Part shown: positions 26,676 through 37,846 of the stretch, piece by piece | Numbering within the stretch: the stretch's first letter is position 1 | Layout of the letters: the number at the start of each line of letters is the position of its first letter | Assembly (NCBI GenBank): GCA_037200685.1 | Contig: JBBCIG010000020.1 | Span: forward strand, 1-64,000 | From: JAJKIP01 sp037200685 | GTDB lineage: Bacteria > Bacteroidota > Bacteroidia > Chitinophagales > Chitinophagaceae | Reading direction: 5' to 3' | Length of the DNA stretch: 64,000 nt | The notes under the pieces: model-generated | What the model was told of the DNA's origin: nothing | Database searches by the model: none | What the model saw: only the letters and a program-made list of their open reading frames with translations | Translations under genes and position numbers: made by a program

Positions 26676-29600
26676 TTAAAAACTGATACGCACACCCAGG
26701 TTAAAAGCACGGACAAGCGGGTATTTGCCATAATCAACCCCGGGGGCCAGGTTAGCTCCATTATTATAATCCACTTCTGGATTATAGCCTAAGTACTTTG
26801 TAATAGTAAAAGCATTATCTACACTGCCGTAAATGCGCAGGTTGCTCACACCAATCCTGCTTAATAAAGCATTATTATTAATACTTACACCGAGTGTTAT
26901 GTTAGTACAGCGGAAAAAAGATCCATCCTGTAAATAATAATCTGATAACCTTGTACTGTTACTTTGCGTACCACCTCTTGATCCCCTGTAGTCATGACCA
27001 TTACCAGGTTCTGCTTCATTGCGGTAACGCCCGGTCAGTATTTTATACTGGTTGCCCGAACCTTCCATATTACGGATATAATAATCCTGGCCATCGATCA
27101 CTTCGTTACCCTGTGAACCATTGAAAGAAGCGCTCAGGTCAATCATCTTATACTTCAACGAAAGATTAAACCCGTAAGTAAAATCAGGATAAGGGCTGCC
27201 GATAATATCTTTATCGGATTCATTGATGATACCATCACCATTCTTATCTATGAAGTATAAGTCACCTGGTTGCAGCGGCGTACTGGAATAAGTGGAGATC
27301 GGAACGCCAACCCTTTTATAACCCGCGGGAAAACTGTTATTGTTTGCAATGTAAACTGCCCTGTCCGCATTAATATTTGCCATATCTTTTTCACGGATCA
27401 TCCCGGCAACTTTTAAACCATAAAACATACCGATAGGATCGCCTTCTCTTGTAACATGGGTTGTATAAGACCTCTCCGCGCCGGCAACATAAATTTCACT
27501 GGCGCCGCCAAGACTTTTAACTTCATTTTTATTGGCGGTAATGTTCCCGCTAAAATTAAAGGTGATATCTTTTTTACGGATGACAGCGACGTCAAGTTGA
27601 AGATCGAAACCGTTGTTACGTATATCCGAATTTTCCAGGTTCGTTAAAATCGTATTCGAACCCGATAATGCGGAAACTGTTTGATTATAAATTAAGTTAA
27701 ATGATTTGCTCACATAATAATTGGCGATGATTCCGAGCCGTCCATTGAGCAAACTGATATCTGTTCCGAAATTATATTGTGAAGTAGATTCCCAGCCAAG
27801 CTTCGCATCCGTGATATTGCCCGCCCAGTTGGCTGTGTAAACAGTACCGGGCCCCAGTACAGTACCGCTTGGATTGGAGATGAGCTGCTCGTATTTATAA
27901 TTACCAATATTATTATTACCGCTGAGTCCCCAGCTGGCACGAAGTTTCAATGTTGACTTCTTACCCAGCCAGTCATGGTAAAATGATTCATCAGACAGGC
28001 TCCATCCCGCGGAAACGGAAGGGAAAGTACCAAACCTGCTTTCAGGTCCGAACCGTGAAGAACCGTCTGTGCGGATAGATGCGGTTAAGAAATATTTGTT
28101 ATCATAACTGTATATGCCACGGGCTAAATAGGAAACCAGCGTAGTAGTGGACTTCCCGGTGCCTGCATTCAGGTAAAAATTAGTTGCCAGTGCGCCCCGT
28201 GAAGTAATTTCAGTAACAATATCATTAATAAAACCATTAGCTCCTACACTGATGATATCGCTGGTCGTTTCCTGTTCGGTATAACCTGCGATGGCATCTA
28301 TCCTGCTTTTACCAAATTGTTTTCTATAGTTCAGTGTAAATTCCCCGAGCTTATCCAGGTTGATCATTGTTTGAGCTGAAGCATTAGCTGCTGCAATGGC
28401 CTGCGCTGAACCCGGGGGATTGGTACCGCTGCTCAGGTTGGTCGGATAATAATACTCATATTTCTCGTTATAGGTTTGAATACCTAAATTTATTTTTACT
28501 GCGAGATCAGGTATCACCTGGTAGGCAGCGCTGGCACTATAAGTGCCACGTAATCCTTTGCGGGTGATGTTGACACGCTCGGCAAGGGCGACGGGGTTTT
28601 CGATAGCCTGGAAACTATAACCATAACCATCAGTTTGTTGAGCGGCCTGTCCCAGTTGCAATGTGCCATCATCATTATATAAAGGAAAAAAAGGCATGTA
28701 AACAAGAGCGCCCAGGATGGGTCCCTGGTTAAATCTTCCTTCCTGTACTTCGCGGTTGTTATTGGAAGTAATGGCCACACTGCTACTGATCTTTAATTTT
28801 TTTCCAACTTCGCCGTCAATATTCGCCCTGAAATTGATCCGTTTTTGAAAAGTAGCGGTGATAATTCCCGGCTGGTCCATATATCCTCCGCTGATGGCAT
28901 AACGCACTCCTTCCTTGCCACCGGAGAAAGAAAGGTTATGGCGTTGTACGAATGCGTTCCTGTACAGTGCATCCTGCCAGTCTGTATTATACTTTGGCGT
29001 GATCATTTTTTGATTTTTAAAATCATAAAGGGAAGCAAGTATATTGCTGGAGCCACCACCCCCTTTTGCCGTTCTTGTCGCATTGTCATCCGAGTAAAAG
29101 GCATCATCCCATACAACACCCTTCGCCACCAGTACATCATGATAATTATTATTACGGCCATCGATGAATACCTGTGCGAACTCAGCGGCGTTCATCATCT
29201 TCACTTTATGCGCCAGTTGATTAATGCCGGCCTGGTAGTCGTATTCAAATCGTCCCTTACCTATTTTACCACGCTTGGTAGTAATAAGGATAACGCCTGC
29301 CGCGGCTCTTGATCCATATATAGCAGCCGATGCCGCATCCTTTAATATTTCGATGGATTCAATATCATCAGGATTAATGAAGATATCATTGCCCGCTGTT
29401 GTGGGATTAAACCCGTTGGTGCCATTGGTAGAATTGCCCGGACCTGAATTAACGTTGCCTCCAATTGGATAACCATCGATAACATATAATGGCTCTGAAC
29501 TCGCATTGACAGAACCGATGCCACGGACCCTGATCTTGGTCCCGGAGTACGGCGCACCGCTCACCTGTGATACTTGTACACCTGCTACTTTTCCTACAAG

Positions 29601-30025
29601 CGCCTGGCTGAGCGTGGGCGTCGTAAGATTTAGTTCACTTGCTTTTACACTGGAAACAGCCCCTGTTAAATCACTCTTGCGCAAACGTTGATAACCGATA
29701 AAAACTTCTTCAAGTGTTTTTGTATCTTCTTTAAGCTTTACATTTACTTCACCTCCCGACACTGCAACTTCCTGCACAATAAACCCGGTATGGGTAAATA
29801 ATAATACATCACCGTTTGTACGGCAATGCTGAACTTGCCATTAGCGTCTGTTACTGTCGCCTTGCCCGAAGTTTTTATTGCAACGCTTACACCTTGCAAA
29901 ACTTTATTAGTTTCATCAGTTACGCTACCCGTTACCCTGCCATTATCCTGGCCATAGGTAACAGTTCCTCCCAGCAATACTGTTATCAGCAGCAGCTGCA
30001 TCGAGCTTTTAATTTTCTTTCTCAT
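26676..30025 (-). pseudogene. SusC/RagA-family TonB-linked outer-membrane receptor, one-base frameshift
   Basis: The N-terminal frame (to 29744) holds a signal peptide, then a carboxypeptidase-regulatory-like domain (GRVTGSVTDETNKVLQGVSV). The second frame (from 29777) holds the rest: plug with SusC box region (KSDLTGAVSSVKASELNL, PLYVIDGYPIGG) and a barrel to the stop at 26676 (VRAFNLGVRISF). The two join if the three-base A-run opposite 29815-29817 is four A, giving VQNGDVLLFTHTGF, a standard SusC sequence. With that base restored the gene is 1116 residues and uninterrupted. I see either a sequence error or a very recent mutation; domain content is otherwise complete. Confidence 0.85.
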
Positions 30026-30074
30026 AAATCTTGTTTTGGTATTTAGAAATTAATTTTGAATAGGTATGGGTTCA

Positions 30075-30940
30075 TCACCAGTTAACATTCATCACGTTCA
30101 CATTATTTCTGCGCGAAGAACTGACCGCAATGCCTTTAGTAACATTATTTAAAAAAGTAAAACCTTCCAGTTCATCGCCACGGTCAACATCAACAACTTT
30201 GATCACCTGTTGTGTGCCTGCTTCAATTGATTTTTCAAAGTCAACATAAGTAAACCGCCATCTCCTTCCTTCAATTTGGTTTTGTATTAATACAAGAATT
30301 CTTTTATCTGCCAGCCAGTGAAGATTCTGCACCCATGCTGTGCAGGTAAATTTTTTATACAATACATTTTATCGCTTGTTTTCTTCGCCTTTTTTAAAAC
30401 AGCGGGATCATAGAGCCGCACTTCGTTGCCCTTTTCACCATAATCCGCTGTAGCGACATACCATTTATTTTTGTATTGTACATATTCCGGCCTCGTGCCC
30501 TGTATACAGGTATCATCATCTATGGTATTAATCAAATTGCCATCAAGGCTGCCCGTACGTTGCAAGCCTTCCCAGTCAACACAGTAGATCACCGCTCTCC
30601 AGAGCGTTCCTTCCGGGTTGAGCCGGATACTGTTCCCGATAAATACCGGTTCTTTACCGTGAACGGCAATACCGGTAGGATGATTGATCACATCAGTATC
30701 ACTGAGTGTGAGCTTCATTTCTTTATTGATGTGCATGAGACTATCTCCTTCCATCCTGTATTCTCTTATCACTCCAACTTCCCGGTCACCGTATAAAAAA
30801 ATTCTTCCCTGTTGGTAAGAAACTCCCTGGCAGGCTCCAAGTGAATCAATATTATAAGAGCGGTCAATGGTCATTCCGATCTCGGATCCGGAAAAAGAAA
30901 ACAGCAGCGTTAAGACAATCAACGATATTGCAAATTTCAT
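30075..30940 (-). pseudogene. Exported hypothetical protein, one-base frameshift
   Basis: A signal peptide (LIVLTLLFSFSGS) starts a protein of 288 residues once a base is added to the run of six T at 30351-30356 (joining MYCIKKFTCTAWVQNLHWL). Strand-rich elements such as CQGVSYQQGRIFLYGDREV, KWYVATADYGEKGNEVRLYD and DKRILVLIQNQ suggest a beta-propeller-like fold. I do not recognise the family. It lies between a YdcF-like gene and the SusC gene on the same strand and may serve the same uptake locus. Confidence 0.6.
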
Positions 30941-30973
30941 AACAGTAATTATTTTTTGTGATGAGTGTGGGGT

Positions 30974-32238
30974 TCACGGATCAAGTGGTTCGTACGGGTT
31001 AATAGATAAGGCGGCGGGCAGCGGGTAAAACTCCACTTCGGTTACCGATAACCTGTTACCAATTTTGAATGGAATAATGTTTAGTTCTTTCTGGCAACGG
31101 TCGGCAAGCGTGGTGCCGATAGCCATACTTTGGCCTCTTGAAGTAGAAGTAAGCGCCACTTTGTCAAAAGGAATTCCGTAACGGAAAATCAACCGGGCTG
31201 CGTTACGCAAATTCGTTGTCGTATGCCGGGCGTGCGGGTCCATGATAATGGCATTCTCCGGAACTTTTAATTGTTCCATCAAATACTTTTTCATCTCGTA
31301 AGCTTCATTGTAAATAGTTTTGTAAGGGTGTACCCTTCCGCCGGAAGGAATAATAAAAGGTGCAAGTCCTTCAAAATAACGCTGTGCTGCGATGCGGCAA
31401 CGAAGCAGTCCTTCTGCACTTAAAGGAACCTTTGGATCTTCAGGTCCTGCGCCCGGGATAACAATAACAGAATATTTATAATCATTCCAGTTGATTTTTT
31501 TTATCCTGTCAACCGCGGCTTTATTCACAGTAGAAGTCATCGGCTCATAATCGGCGGCATTATATCGTTCATTTACTTCCAGGAAACGCAGAGCTGCCAT
31601 CATAGAAGGAAGAAAGAAAAGTGTAGATTTCTTACAATCATCCAGTACTGTTTGAGTAGCGGTAAAAGAAATTGGCTGTAGCCTTGTCCTCTAACATTAA
31701 GACTGCCCGAATCAATCAATGGATATTTTGCAACTTTACCTTCTGCGTAAACGCCGATAGTAAAATTGATCCCTGCCGCATCCTGTTCCCATGCTTTTAC
31801 CAGCTGTTGCTCCGGCGTAACACCATTATATATTATATAGGTACCTGAAGCAATAAGATGGTCTTGCACCAGTTTTTTAAAATCATTGGAAGATTGGTAT
31901 AATTCTGTGAGTCGTTTACTCACGGCTTGAATTTCCGGCTCGGAAAATTTCATTTTTTCTGTATAGCACATTGCATCACGCTGGCAATCTTTCATTGCCT
32001 GGGTAAGCGCCTGAACTTTATTATTTGACATAGCCGCCAGTTCCTTATCAGATGATAAGAGTTTATTTACTGCAGGAATTTCCTGGAACAAAGTGAGGAG
32101 ATAATAATTTTTTGACTGGATGATACTATTTCCAGTTATAAGATGGTATTGAGCTACCGGTACAGGTCTTTGTGAAAAACAAAGGTTTGAAAAGAAAGCG
32201 ATAACTAAAAATGTGTTGAAAATTTTTTTATAAAACAT
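30974..32238 (-). pseudogene. YdcF/DUF218-family exported protein, one-base frameshift
   Basis: The first frame (32238 to 31600) gives a signal peptide (ending NLCFSQ) and a helical domain. The second gives the DUF218 core: YSVIVIPGAGPEDPKVPLS, then IIPSGGRVHPYKTIYNEAYE, HARHTTTNLRNAARLIFRYG and SRGQSMAIG. Restoring one T in the run at 31669-31671 joins them as QFSFTATQTVLDDCKKSTLF, for 421 residues. The DUF218 fold is linked to envelope or vancomycin-sensitivity functions (SanA/YdcF); the role here is unknown. It is probably the first gene of the SusC/SusD operon. Confidence 0.75.
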
Positions 32239-32668
32239 AAGTCGTTAGTTTGATGGCGCAAAACTCGGGACTTAACTATCTCTGTAATCAACCAATACCA
32301 GTATTAATGATTTGACTTTATTTTGATAGGGTTTAATTAATCTGCACTTAATGTTTCAATAACACGGAAATTTTTTAATGATGGAAAACATTACGCCAGT
32401 TATAAATGAAGGAAATAAAAAAAGGAAGTCTGAAGAAGGCGAAGTATAAAGATACTTTGCCTCTCCGTTGACCTCCACTAACTGCTGCATGAGAAAAATA
32501 GTTGCCGGGGATGAATTGTTCGAAAGTAACCGGTTAGTGTGAAGCAATAGTTAAAACAGTATTATGCAACTGTGATTTAATGCGTATCAGTCGTTTAGGA
32601 GGCTGGCTTCAAAACTTAACATGCCGGTTGTTACCTAATTATTAAGTTTGTGTAAATACGATTTTTAT
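32239..32668. other. Intergenic, no feature recognised
   Basis: Contains only short frames without family likeness. It should hold the promoter of the minus-strand SusC operon and of the small basic gene at 32669, but I cannot place a convincing -33/-7 pair. Confidence 0.4.
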
Positions 32669-32915
32669 ATGTCACCTAAACAGTCAAAAAAAGATCTCCA
32701 GTTAAAAGTAGCGGAAACGCTGGCTACCACCTTCCAGGGGATTAAGGGAGAGTTATCTCCGAAAAAAATTTAAGCGGAATGTCAAAAAAGCCAGTAAAGC
32801 TCTTTTAGCGGGATTAAAAATTACACCCTCGAAAAAACGTGCGACCAAAAAACGCAGTAGTAAAAAAATAAAAGCGGAAAGTACGCCTGTAGCTGAACAA
32901 TCTATCGCTGAATAA
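32669..32915 (+). pseudogene. Small Lys/Ala-rich basic protein, one-base frameshift
   Basis: ATG at 32669 starts KDLQLKVAETLATTFQGIKG; removing one base from the seven-A run at 32762-32768 continues it as SPKKFKRNVKKASKALLAGL and a strongly basic tail (KKRATKKRSSKKIKAE) to TAA at 32915, 81 residues in all. It has a helical N-terminus and a histone H1-like tail, so nucleic-acid binding is plausible but not shown. It converges on the next gene with a 14-base overlap. Confidence 0.5.
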
Positions 32916-33349
32916 TTTCCACTGGAATTGACAGGCTACCGATAATTTTTTAAGATCAATTTTGTCCGCCGTTAAGATGCCTGTTTGGTAAATATCGTCA
33001 CTGGCAAATAAACAATCAATTTCGTCGAGGTGATCGGTCAACCTCTCTGCGTTTGGATCAGTAAGTCTTACAATTTCCAGCCCTATATGTTTTCGGCTGG
33101 CCTCACTTGCAAGCATATTGATATTATTTTGCAGGATCGCAAGATGGCTGGCATGAGCCTCTTCATTGGTGTTTAGCTGTTCCGCTGCGTCAATATCGCT
33201 TGGAAAAATATATCCTTCATCAGGTTCTTTCTTTGCTTTGATGAAAATAGCTGTCAGTGAACCCTTACTTTGTTCAGCCAGGCCAGTGCCTTCTCTATCG
33301 GCGGGAAAGAGTATCTAATGCCATTAAAAAGTAATGCTGCCTTTGCCAT
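32902..33349 (-). pseudogene. Universal-stress-like protein, two homopolymer frameshifts
   Basis: MAKAALLFNGIRYS at 33349 begins a frame that continues after adding a base to CC at 33278-33279 (WAEQSKGSLTAIFIKAKKEP), then runs to LDEIDCLFASDDIY. Adding a base to the six-T run at 32946-32951 gives the natural end SLSIPVEIIQR and a stop at 32902, 149 residues. The size and strand pattern suggest the UspA-like family seen in Bacteroidota, without a clear ATP loop. The neat end supports sequence error over decay. Family assignment is moderate. Confidence 0.45.
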
Positions 33350-33511
33350 AATTTATTCCGGCAAAGTTCTGTTTGTTTTTGTGTTCTTTGTATTACGGAA
33401 TTGTTATCCTGGATAATGCTTTTGCTGTAATTAGTTCTGGGAACTTAGGATGCCCGCTCAGAAAGTTTGCATGGCGCAAAATTTAAGACCCGCGATAATT
33501 TATCTATAACC

Positions 33512-34094
33512 TTAAATTCCCCGGGTACCCGGCTCATACCTTACAATGATTAAACCGGAGTCTAAAGATTTCGCATCAATCAGCGTGAGCTTCTTTTGGT
33601 GTTCCAGCTTATTAAAAAGTGATTTTCCCTTTGTCAATAAAATTGGGTTCAATTCAAACCTATATTCATCTACCAGGTCAAGTTCAATGAGGCTGGAGGC
33701 GAAACCGGCGCCCCCCCATGCAATGATATTTTTTCCATCTTCGTTTTTCAGCATCTTTACTTCAGCGGGAAGATCGCGAGCCACACGGGTATTTCTCCAA
33801 TCGGGGTTTGAAATCGGCTTTGGTAAAAACAATATGCTGTGTCCTGTCAGCTAATTTTGCAAACTTCAATTCATTGGGTTTACTTCCCGGATTATTTAAT
33901 ACGGACTGCCAGTACTTTGAATACAGCGGGTACATTTTTCTTCCAAGTAAAAACGTATCCGCGGACTCAAGAACTTTAAAATGCTCAGACCATTCATCAT
34001 TATCGCTGATTAACCAATCGGCTTCATCATTATCACCGGCGACATAACCATCCAGCGTAATTTGCATTGACAGGATAAGTTTTCTTTGACTCAT
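33512..34094 (-). pseudogene. Dihydrofolate-reductase-like (RibD C-terminal) protein, one-base frameshift
   Basis: The start MSQRKLILSMQITLDGYVAG is that of the RibD C-terminal / DHFR-like family, with SADTFLLGRKMYPL next. The second half has KNIIAWGGAGFASSLIELDL and VDEYRFELNPILLTKGKSLF. The halves join if one base is removed from GGGG at 33803-33806 (FKPDWRNTRVARDLPAE), giving 193 residues. Proteins of this family bind NADPH; their substrates are mostly unknown. Confidence 0.8.
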
Positions 34095-34326
34095 CGCTAA
34101 TTTATTAAAAATTGTGATCGGAAATTTGACTTCAGGATTATTTATAACACTAAGGAATAGTGTAACGGTTCAACTTTTATGCCAGACAGGATTATTCAAA
34201 ATATTGCAATGCGCCTAACCAGGCCTCTGGTATTTAAATCAAAGTACCTTTAATTTTGAAGCCCTGTCATAACCGTGTAATTTTATTATTCGTTCCTGGA
34301 CTTTGTATGTACTATAAATATCAAAA

Positions 34327-34605
34327 ATGAAAAAGGGCAAGATTCAAACATTGCACCCCCTTCCGGGTAAGTCAAACAAAGTTATTTCATTAGAAAAATA
34401 CAATAAGATTAAAGATCGTATTATTTCCATTTTAAAAAAGGGGGAACTAACCCATACTGAATTGATGGAGATGTTATACGCTGATCTCAGTAGTAGCTTC
34501 GAAGGAAGCGTCCATTGGTATGGCGAAACCGTGAAACTCGATTTGGAAGCAAGAAAAATTATAAAGCGCACAGGAACTAAACCCGAAAAATATAAAATAC
34601 AATAA
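34327..34605 (+). CDS. DUF6958-like small protein
   Basis: A 92-residue cytosolic protein with KYNKIKDRIISILKKGELTH, then a short acidic segment, FEGSVHWYGETVKLDLEARK and a C-terminal KPEKYKI. This fits the DUF6958 family, which looks like a compact winged-helix-type fold. Function unknown. It is monocistronic. Confidence 0.65.
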   Translation: MKKGKIQTLHPLPGKSNKVISLEKYNKIKDRIISILKKGELTHTELMEMLYADLSSSFEGSVHWYGETVKLDLEARKIIKRTGTKPEKYKIQ

Positions 34606-35146
34606 TTCCCGGAAACTATTTCAACGCTTCGCCAATTGCATTGCGTGTTCCTATTGTCTGCGTGGGCGATACACGGATAACCAACCGCATCACCGCAATG
34701 CCTGTTCATATAAAGATTTCTGGTGCCTTCGCAATAAAAAAAGTAATAATGCTCAATGAAGATTCACAAAAGTATCATTGCAACTTTACCTGCCCCCGTT
34801 TTTTTATCAAATATTCAGGGTTGCAATTGTTTTATGATCCATTGTCCGTTTGTTTGTTGATATAACAATCTTTCGTGAAAACGTGTTTCTTTAAATTCTA
34901 AAAACTCTACTGCCGGGCAAGTTCAATTCAAATAATCAGGCAACAGTTACAACTATCAATTACAAAAACTCGTGTCAACATACTGCTTGTGACCATTGGA
35001 ATTAATACAATTTCTGCGGGGTGTGGCGTAGCAGGCACGGAGTATATTTTGATAAGTATTTTAATAATAACCGCCACGCGAGCTTATTACTAAACGACAG
35101 GGTTCACTCACACCTATTAATCATGTATCCCTGATCTTCTCTTAAT
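34606..35146. other. Intergenic with one decayed fragment
   Basis: No intact gene. A minus-strand fragment at 34815-34919 is described separately. A 74-codon plus-strand frame from 34641 has no family likeness that I can support. Confidence 0.4.
34815..34919 (-). pseudogene. Possible C-terminal remnant of a pyridoxamine-phosphate-oxidase-like gene
   Basis: Thirty-four open codons read AVEFLEFKETRFHERLLYQQ and end NGQWIIKQLQP then TGA. The pattern VEF-x5-RxHER-x-x-Y, W-x-I-x-x-L-x-P is that of the end of PdxH-type flavin oxidases (canonical RLHDR and RLAP). Stops lie just upstream, and nothing else of the gene is found. Tentative because the fragment is so short. Confidence 0.35.
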
Positions 35147-36643
35147 TCACGCAGGTTCACGGCTGATTAAATCCAAAGGAAATACCGCTTCGAGTTCGTA
35201 ACCTTTTCCCGGCTGTGAATGAATTGAAACGATACCATGAAATAGTTCCACCCTGCTTTTGATGTTGATGATACCCACTCCTTTTTTTTCTTTCTTTTCC
35301 TCACAGCCCTTACCATTATCTTTTATCGATAATACTATTTGATCTTTATGCTTACGTAGCTCGATGCTGGCACGGGACGCTGCTGAGTGTTTGAGAATAT
35401 TATTCACTTGTTCCTGAATAATCCGGAAAATATTAACCTGTAATTCATGGGGCAGCTCACTTTCAACAATACTGGTTTCATGTAATTCAATTTTTATAGA
35501 ATGAACAGCCATTACGTCTGTAATTAAGATTCTAATATTATTCAACAAGCCGATAATATGAGAAGGAGGAATAATTAACGTCTTCGAAATTTTCCTGATC
35601 ACGTCAATCACCTCTTGTATATAACCTAACGCTTTACTAATATTCACGTCCCTGTTCTCTTCGGATTTTTGAACCATTTGCATATACATCTTTGCAACAA
35701 TCATTACCTGCCCGAGATTATCATGAATTTCCTGGCCAATGCTGGCCCGGTCATTTTCCATGGCTGTCATCACCGCCCTGGTGATTGCATGTTGTTGCTC
35801 CATCTTTTGGGAGGACAGTTTTTTTTCCAGTAACACCCTTTTGCTGATATCCTGTGTCGCACCAATTATTCTGGTAGCTATTTTATTTTCATCATACATG
35901 ATGTGGCCCCGGTCACACACATAGTTGTACGTCCCATCTGATTTTTTAAACCTGTATTCATCTTCCCATATGCACTCATTTCCTTGGTTGATTATTTCAC
36001 GGAGCTTTAATAATACCCGGTCTTTGTCGTCGGGGTGAATGCAGCTTTTCCAAAAACCGGCGGGGACCAGTGTGTTTTCAATCGGGTAACCAAAAACTCT
36101 TTTATGGCCGCCGTCTATCCAGAATATTTCATTGGTGCCGAGGTCCCATTCCCATAGACAATCATTGGTAATTTCTGTAACAAACCTGTAAAGTTCAGTC
36201 AGGGTGTTCAACCGTTCTTGTGGATTGGCAGGATTTTCTGGATAAGGATGATTACTGCTCTTAAAAGAAACACATAAGGCATCTTCTGAGTACCAGGTTG
36301 CAACGTCAAACCATGCATCCATTTCTACCCAGTACTCCTGGAAGTGGACAGGGATATCCTTAAGGAACGCTTTATGATAAACCGCGTAAAATTCTACCGG
36401 GATTGATTTTGCGAATTGTTGCCAAAGATTTTTACCTGCAATTTCATTCTCGCTGACACCCAGTAATTTTTCCGCCGCTTTGTTCCAATATTTGACTGTC
36501 CATTTATCATCAACAATAAAATACCCATTAGTCATTGTCTCTATAAACGGCTTACCCTGGTAACTGGTGATACTTTTTCTTTGGATGACTTCGTTTGATT
36601 TTAAAAGAAGTTGAACAGGCATATTGTAGTTAAGGTTAATCAT
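35147..36643 (-). CDS. PAS-PAS histidine kinase, HisKA_3 type
   Basis: A 498-residue protein with no membrane helix. PAS 1 at about 25-135 (YFIVDDKWTVKYWNKAAEKL) and PAS 2 at about 155-275 (WEWDLGTNEIFWIDGG, IIGATQDIS) precede a NarX-type dimerisation domain with intact H-box ASIGQEIHDNLGQ at about residue 305 and an HATPase with DNGKGCEEKKEKKGVGIINI. It is a soluble sensor of unknown signal. It overlaps the upstream cupin gene by 8 bases. No response regulator is fused or adjacent on this strand. Confidence 0.9.
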   Translation of the reverse strand: MINLNYNMPVQLLLKSNEVIQRKSITSYQGKPFIETMTNGYFIVDDKWTVKYWNKAAEKLLGVSENEIAGKNLWQQFAKSIPVEFYAVYHKAFLKDIPVHFQEYWVEMDAWFDVATWYSEDALCVSFKSSNHPYPENPANPQERLNTLTELYRFVTEITNDCLWEWDLGTNEIFWIDGGHKRVFGYPIENTLVPAGFWKSCIHPDDKDRVLLKLREIINQGNECIWEDEYRFKKSDGTYNYVCDRGHIMYDENKIATRIIGATQDISKRVLLEKKLSSQKMEQQHAITRAVMTAMENDRASIGQEIHDNLGQVMIVAKMYMQMVQKSEENRDVNISKALGYIQEVIDVIRKISKTLIIPPSHIIGLLNNIRILITDVMAVHSIKIELHETSIVESELPHELQVNIFRIIQEQVNNILKHSAASRASIELRKHKDQIVLSIKDNGKGCEEKKEKKGVGIINIKSRVELFHGIVSIHSQPGKGYELEAVFPLDLISREPA

Positions 36644-37028
36644 TGTCGCTTTTAATAATCGTTAGGATCATCTTAAAACGGCCGTTCGGTTTTATAAAAT
36701 TAGAAGAATGGGCGGGTATGATGATTCCTTCGCCCGATGTAAGAATAGAAGCCACTTTATCAATAACGATCTCCGCCTGACCTTCAATAATCTGGGCAAA
36801 AGTGTCAAAGGGCGATCGTTTTTCTGTCAGCCCCTCCCCTGTATCAAAGGACATAACACTGATATTACCTGTTGATTTTTTGATAATCGTTTTGATGACG
36901 ACAGCATTTGGCATATACTCAATAATCTCTACAATTATATGAGCTTTAGCTTTTTCAAGTTCTGCGCTATTTAACTTTTCTTCGTTTTCTGCTTGAAAGC
37001 TTTTTGTTAGTGTTTCTTTTTTTTCCAT
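36636..37028 (-). CDS. Cupin-domain protein
   Basis: A 130-residue single cupin: motif 1 region GEGLTEKRSPFDTFAQIIEG and motif 2 region GEGIIIPAHSSNFIKPNGRF. Only part of the metal-binding His/Glu set is visible, so metal binding is uncertain. It sits just upstream of, and overlapping, a PAS kinase gene, so it may sense or modulate the same signal. It is divergent from the large kinase operon at 37847. Confidence 0.75.
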   Translation of the reverse strand: MEKKETLTKSFQAENEEKLNSAELEKAKAHIIVEIIEYMPNAVVIKTIIKKSTGNISVMSFDTGEGLTEKRSPFDTFAQIIEGQAEIVIDKVASILTSGEGIIIPAHSSNFIKPNGRFKMILTIIKSDND

Positions 37029-37846
37029 ATGCTAATTATTAAACGGATATAATATGCATCTGCATTGTTTGGGTTTCTATCGCACGAATGCTGCAATAGT
37101 CGTCCTTACGCTTTTTTTAAAAGCGTATTATCTTCTTTCTTAATCTTTGGTTGAACGATGTAGCAAAGCCAATTTTTGTCCGATAGAGATAAGTGCAGGG
37201 TAAAATTAAAAACGGACAATAAAGCCAATGAAAAATAAATGACCGGGTTATACTGAGCTTTAGAAACCCTTATTATAATGAAGCTCTGTTATTTTTACTT
37301 CATAAGTGTTATACTATTACACTTAATAATTACATAATTCACACTTACGTTATAATCCTTTAGCGAAACTTCACTTTAATTCAATGGGCTTTGATGTTTA
37401 TTCCTTTCAGGCTTCATATTTGCTTAGGTGTTGCAAATCCGAAAAAGCTGACGTGATGACTAAGTGTAAACTAGTATGTACCTCTTGAATTCAGTCTTTC
37501 AATTTGTAGTGAAAACATATAGCTTTGGTAATAATACTATTGTTGTTCTTTTATAGTTCTACCTTACCAGTGATTAAAACCTAGCCGATCATGTTAATTC
37601 ATCCATTCGACAGACTGTCAATATATCTTGCCAGCAATTTTCTATAATGCAGCTAGCAGGCAGTAAGGTCAAACAGGATATGCTGAACCCATATTCTGAA
37701 GACCTGTTTTACTGCAGACTTAATTTTTACACGGAATTCGTATAGCAAAAATTGAATTGTAATTCTTACAAAGCATAACTGCGTGCGTGTTACTAATGCT
37801 GTGAAACAAATTTTGATTATTTCTCAAAACATCTATCCACCAATAT
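37029..37846. other. 818-base divergent intergenic region
   Basis: It separates two signalling operons and should hold both promoters. It is AT-rich and contains an inverted repeat at 37107-37127 (TACGCTTTT-TTT-AAAAGCGTA) close to the cupin start and a weaker AAGTGT/ACACTT pair near 37305-37325. I see no gene and no clear RNA structure. Confidence 0.4.

Noticed and set aside
29744..29824. Programmed frameshift in the SusC gene
   Set aside because: No slippery heptamer or downstream structure is seen, and neighbouring genes show the same one-base run changes, which points to error or mutation.
32356..32547. A 63-codon minus-strand frame before the YdcF-like gene
   Set aside because: Poor composition, no family pattern, and it lies in an AT-rich gap.
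34641..34865. A 74-codon plus-strand frame
   Set aside because: No start signal or family pattern, and it overlaps the opposite-strand PdxH-like remnant.
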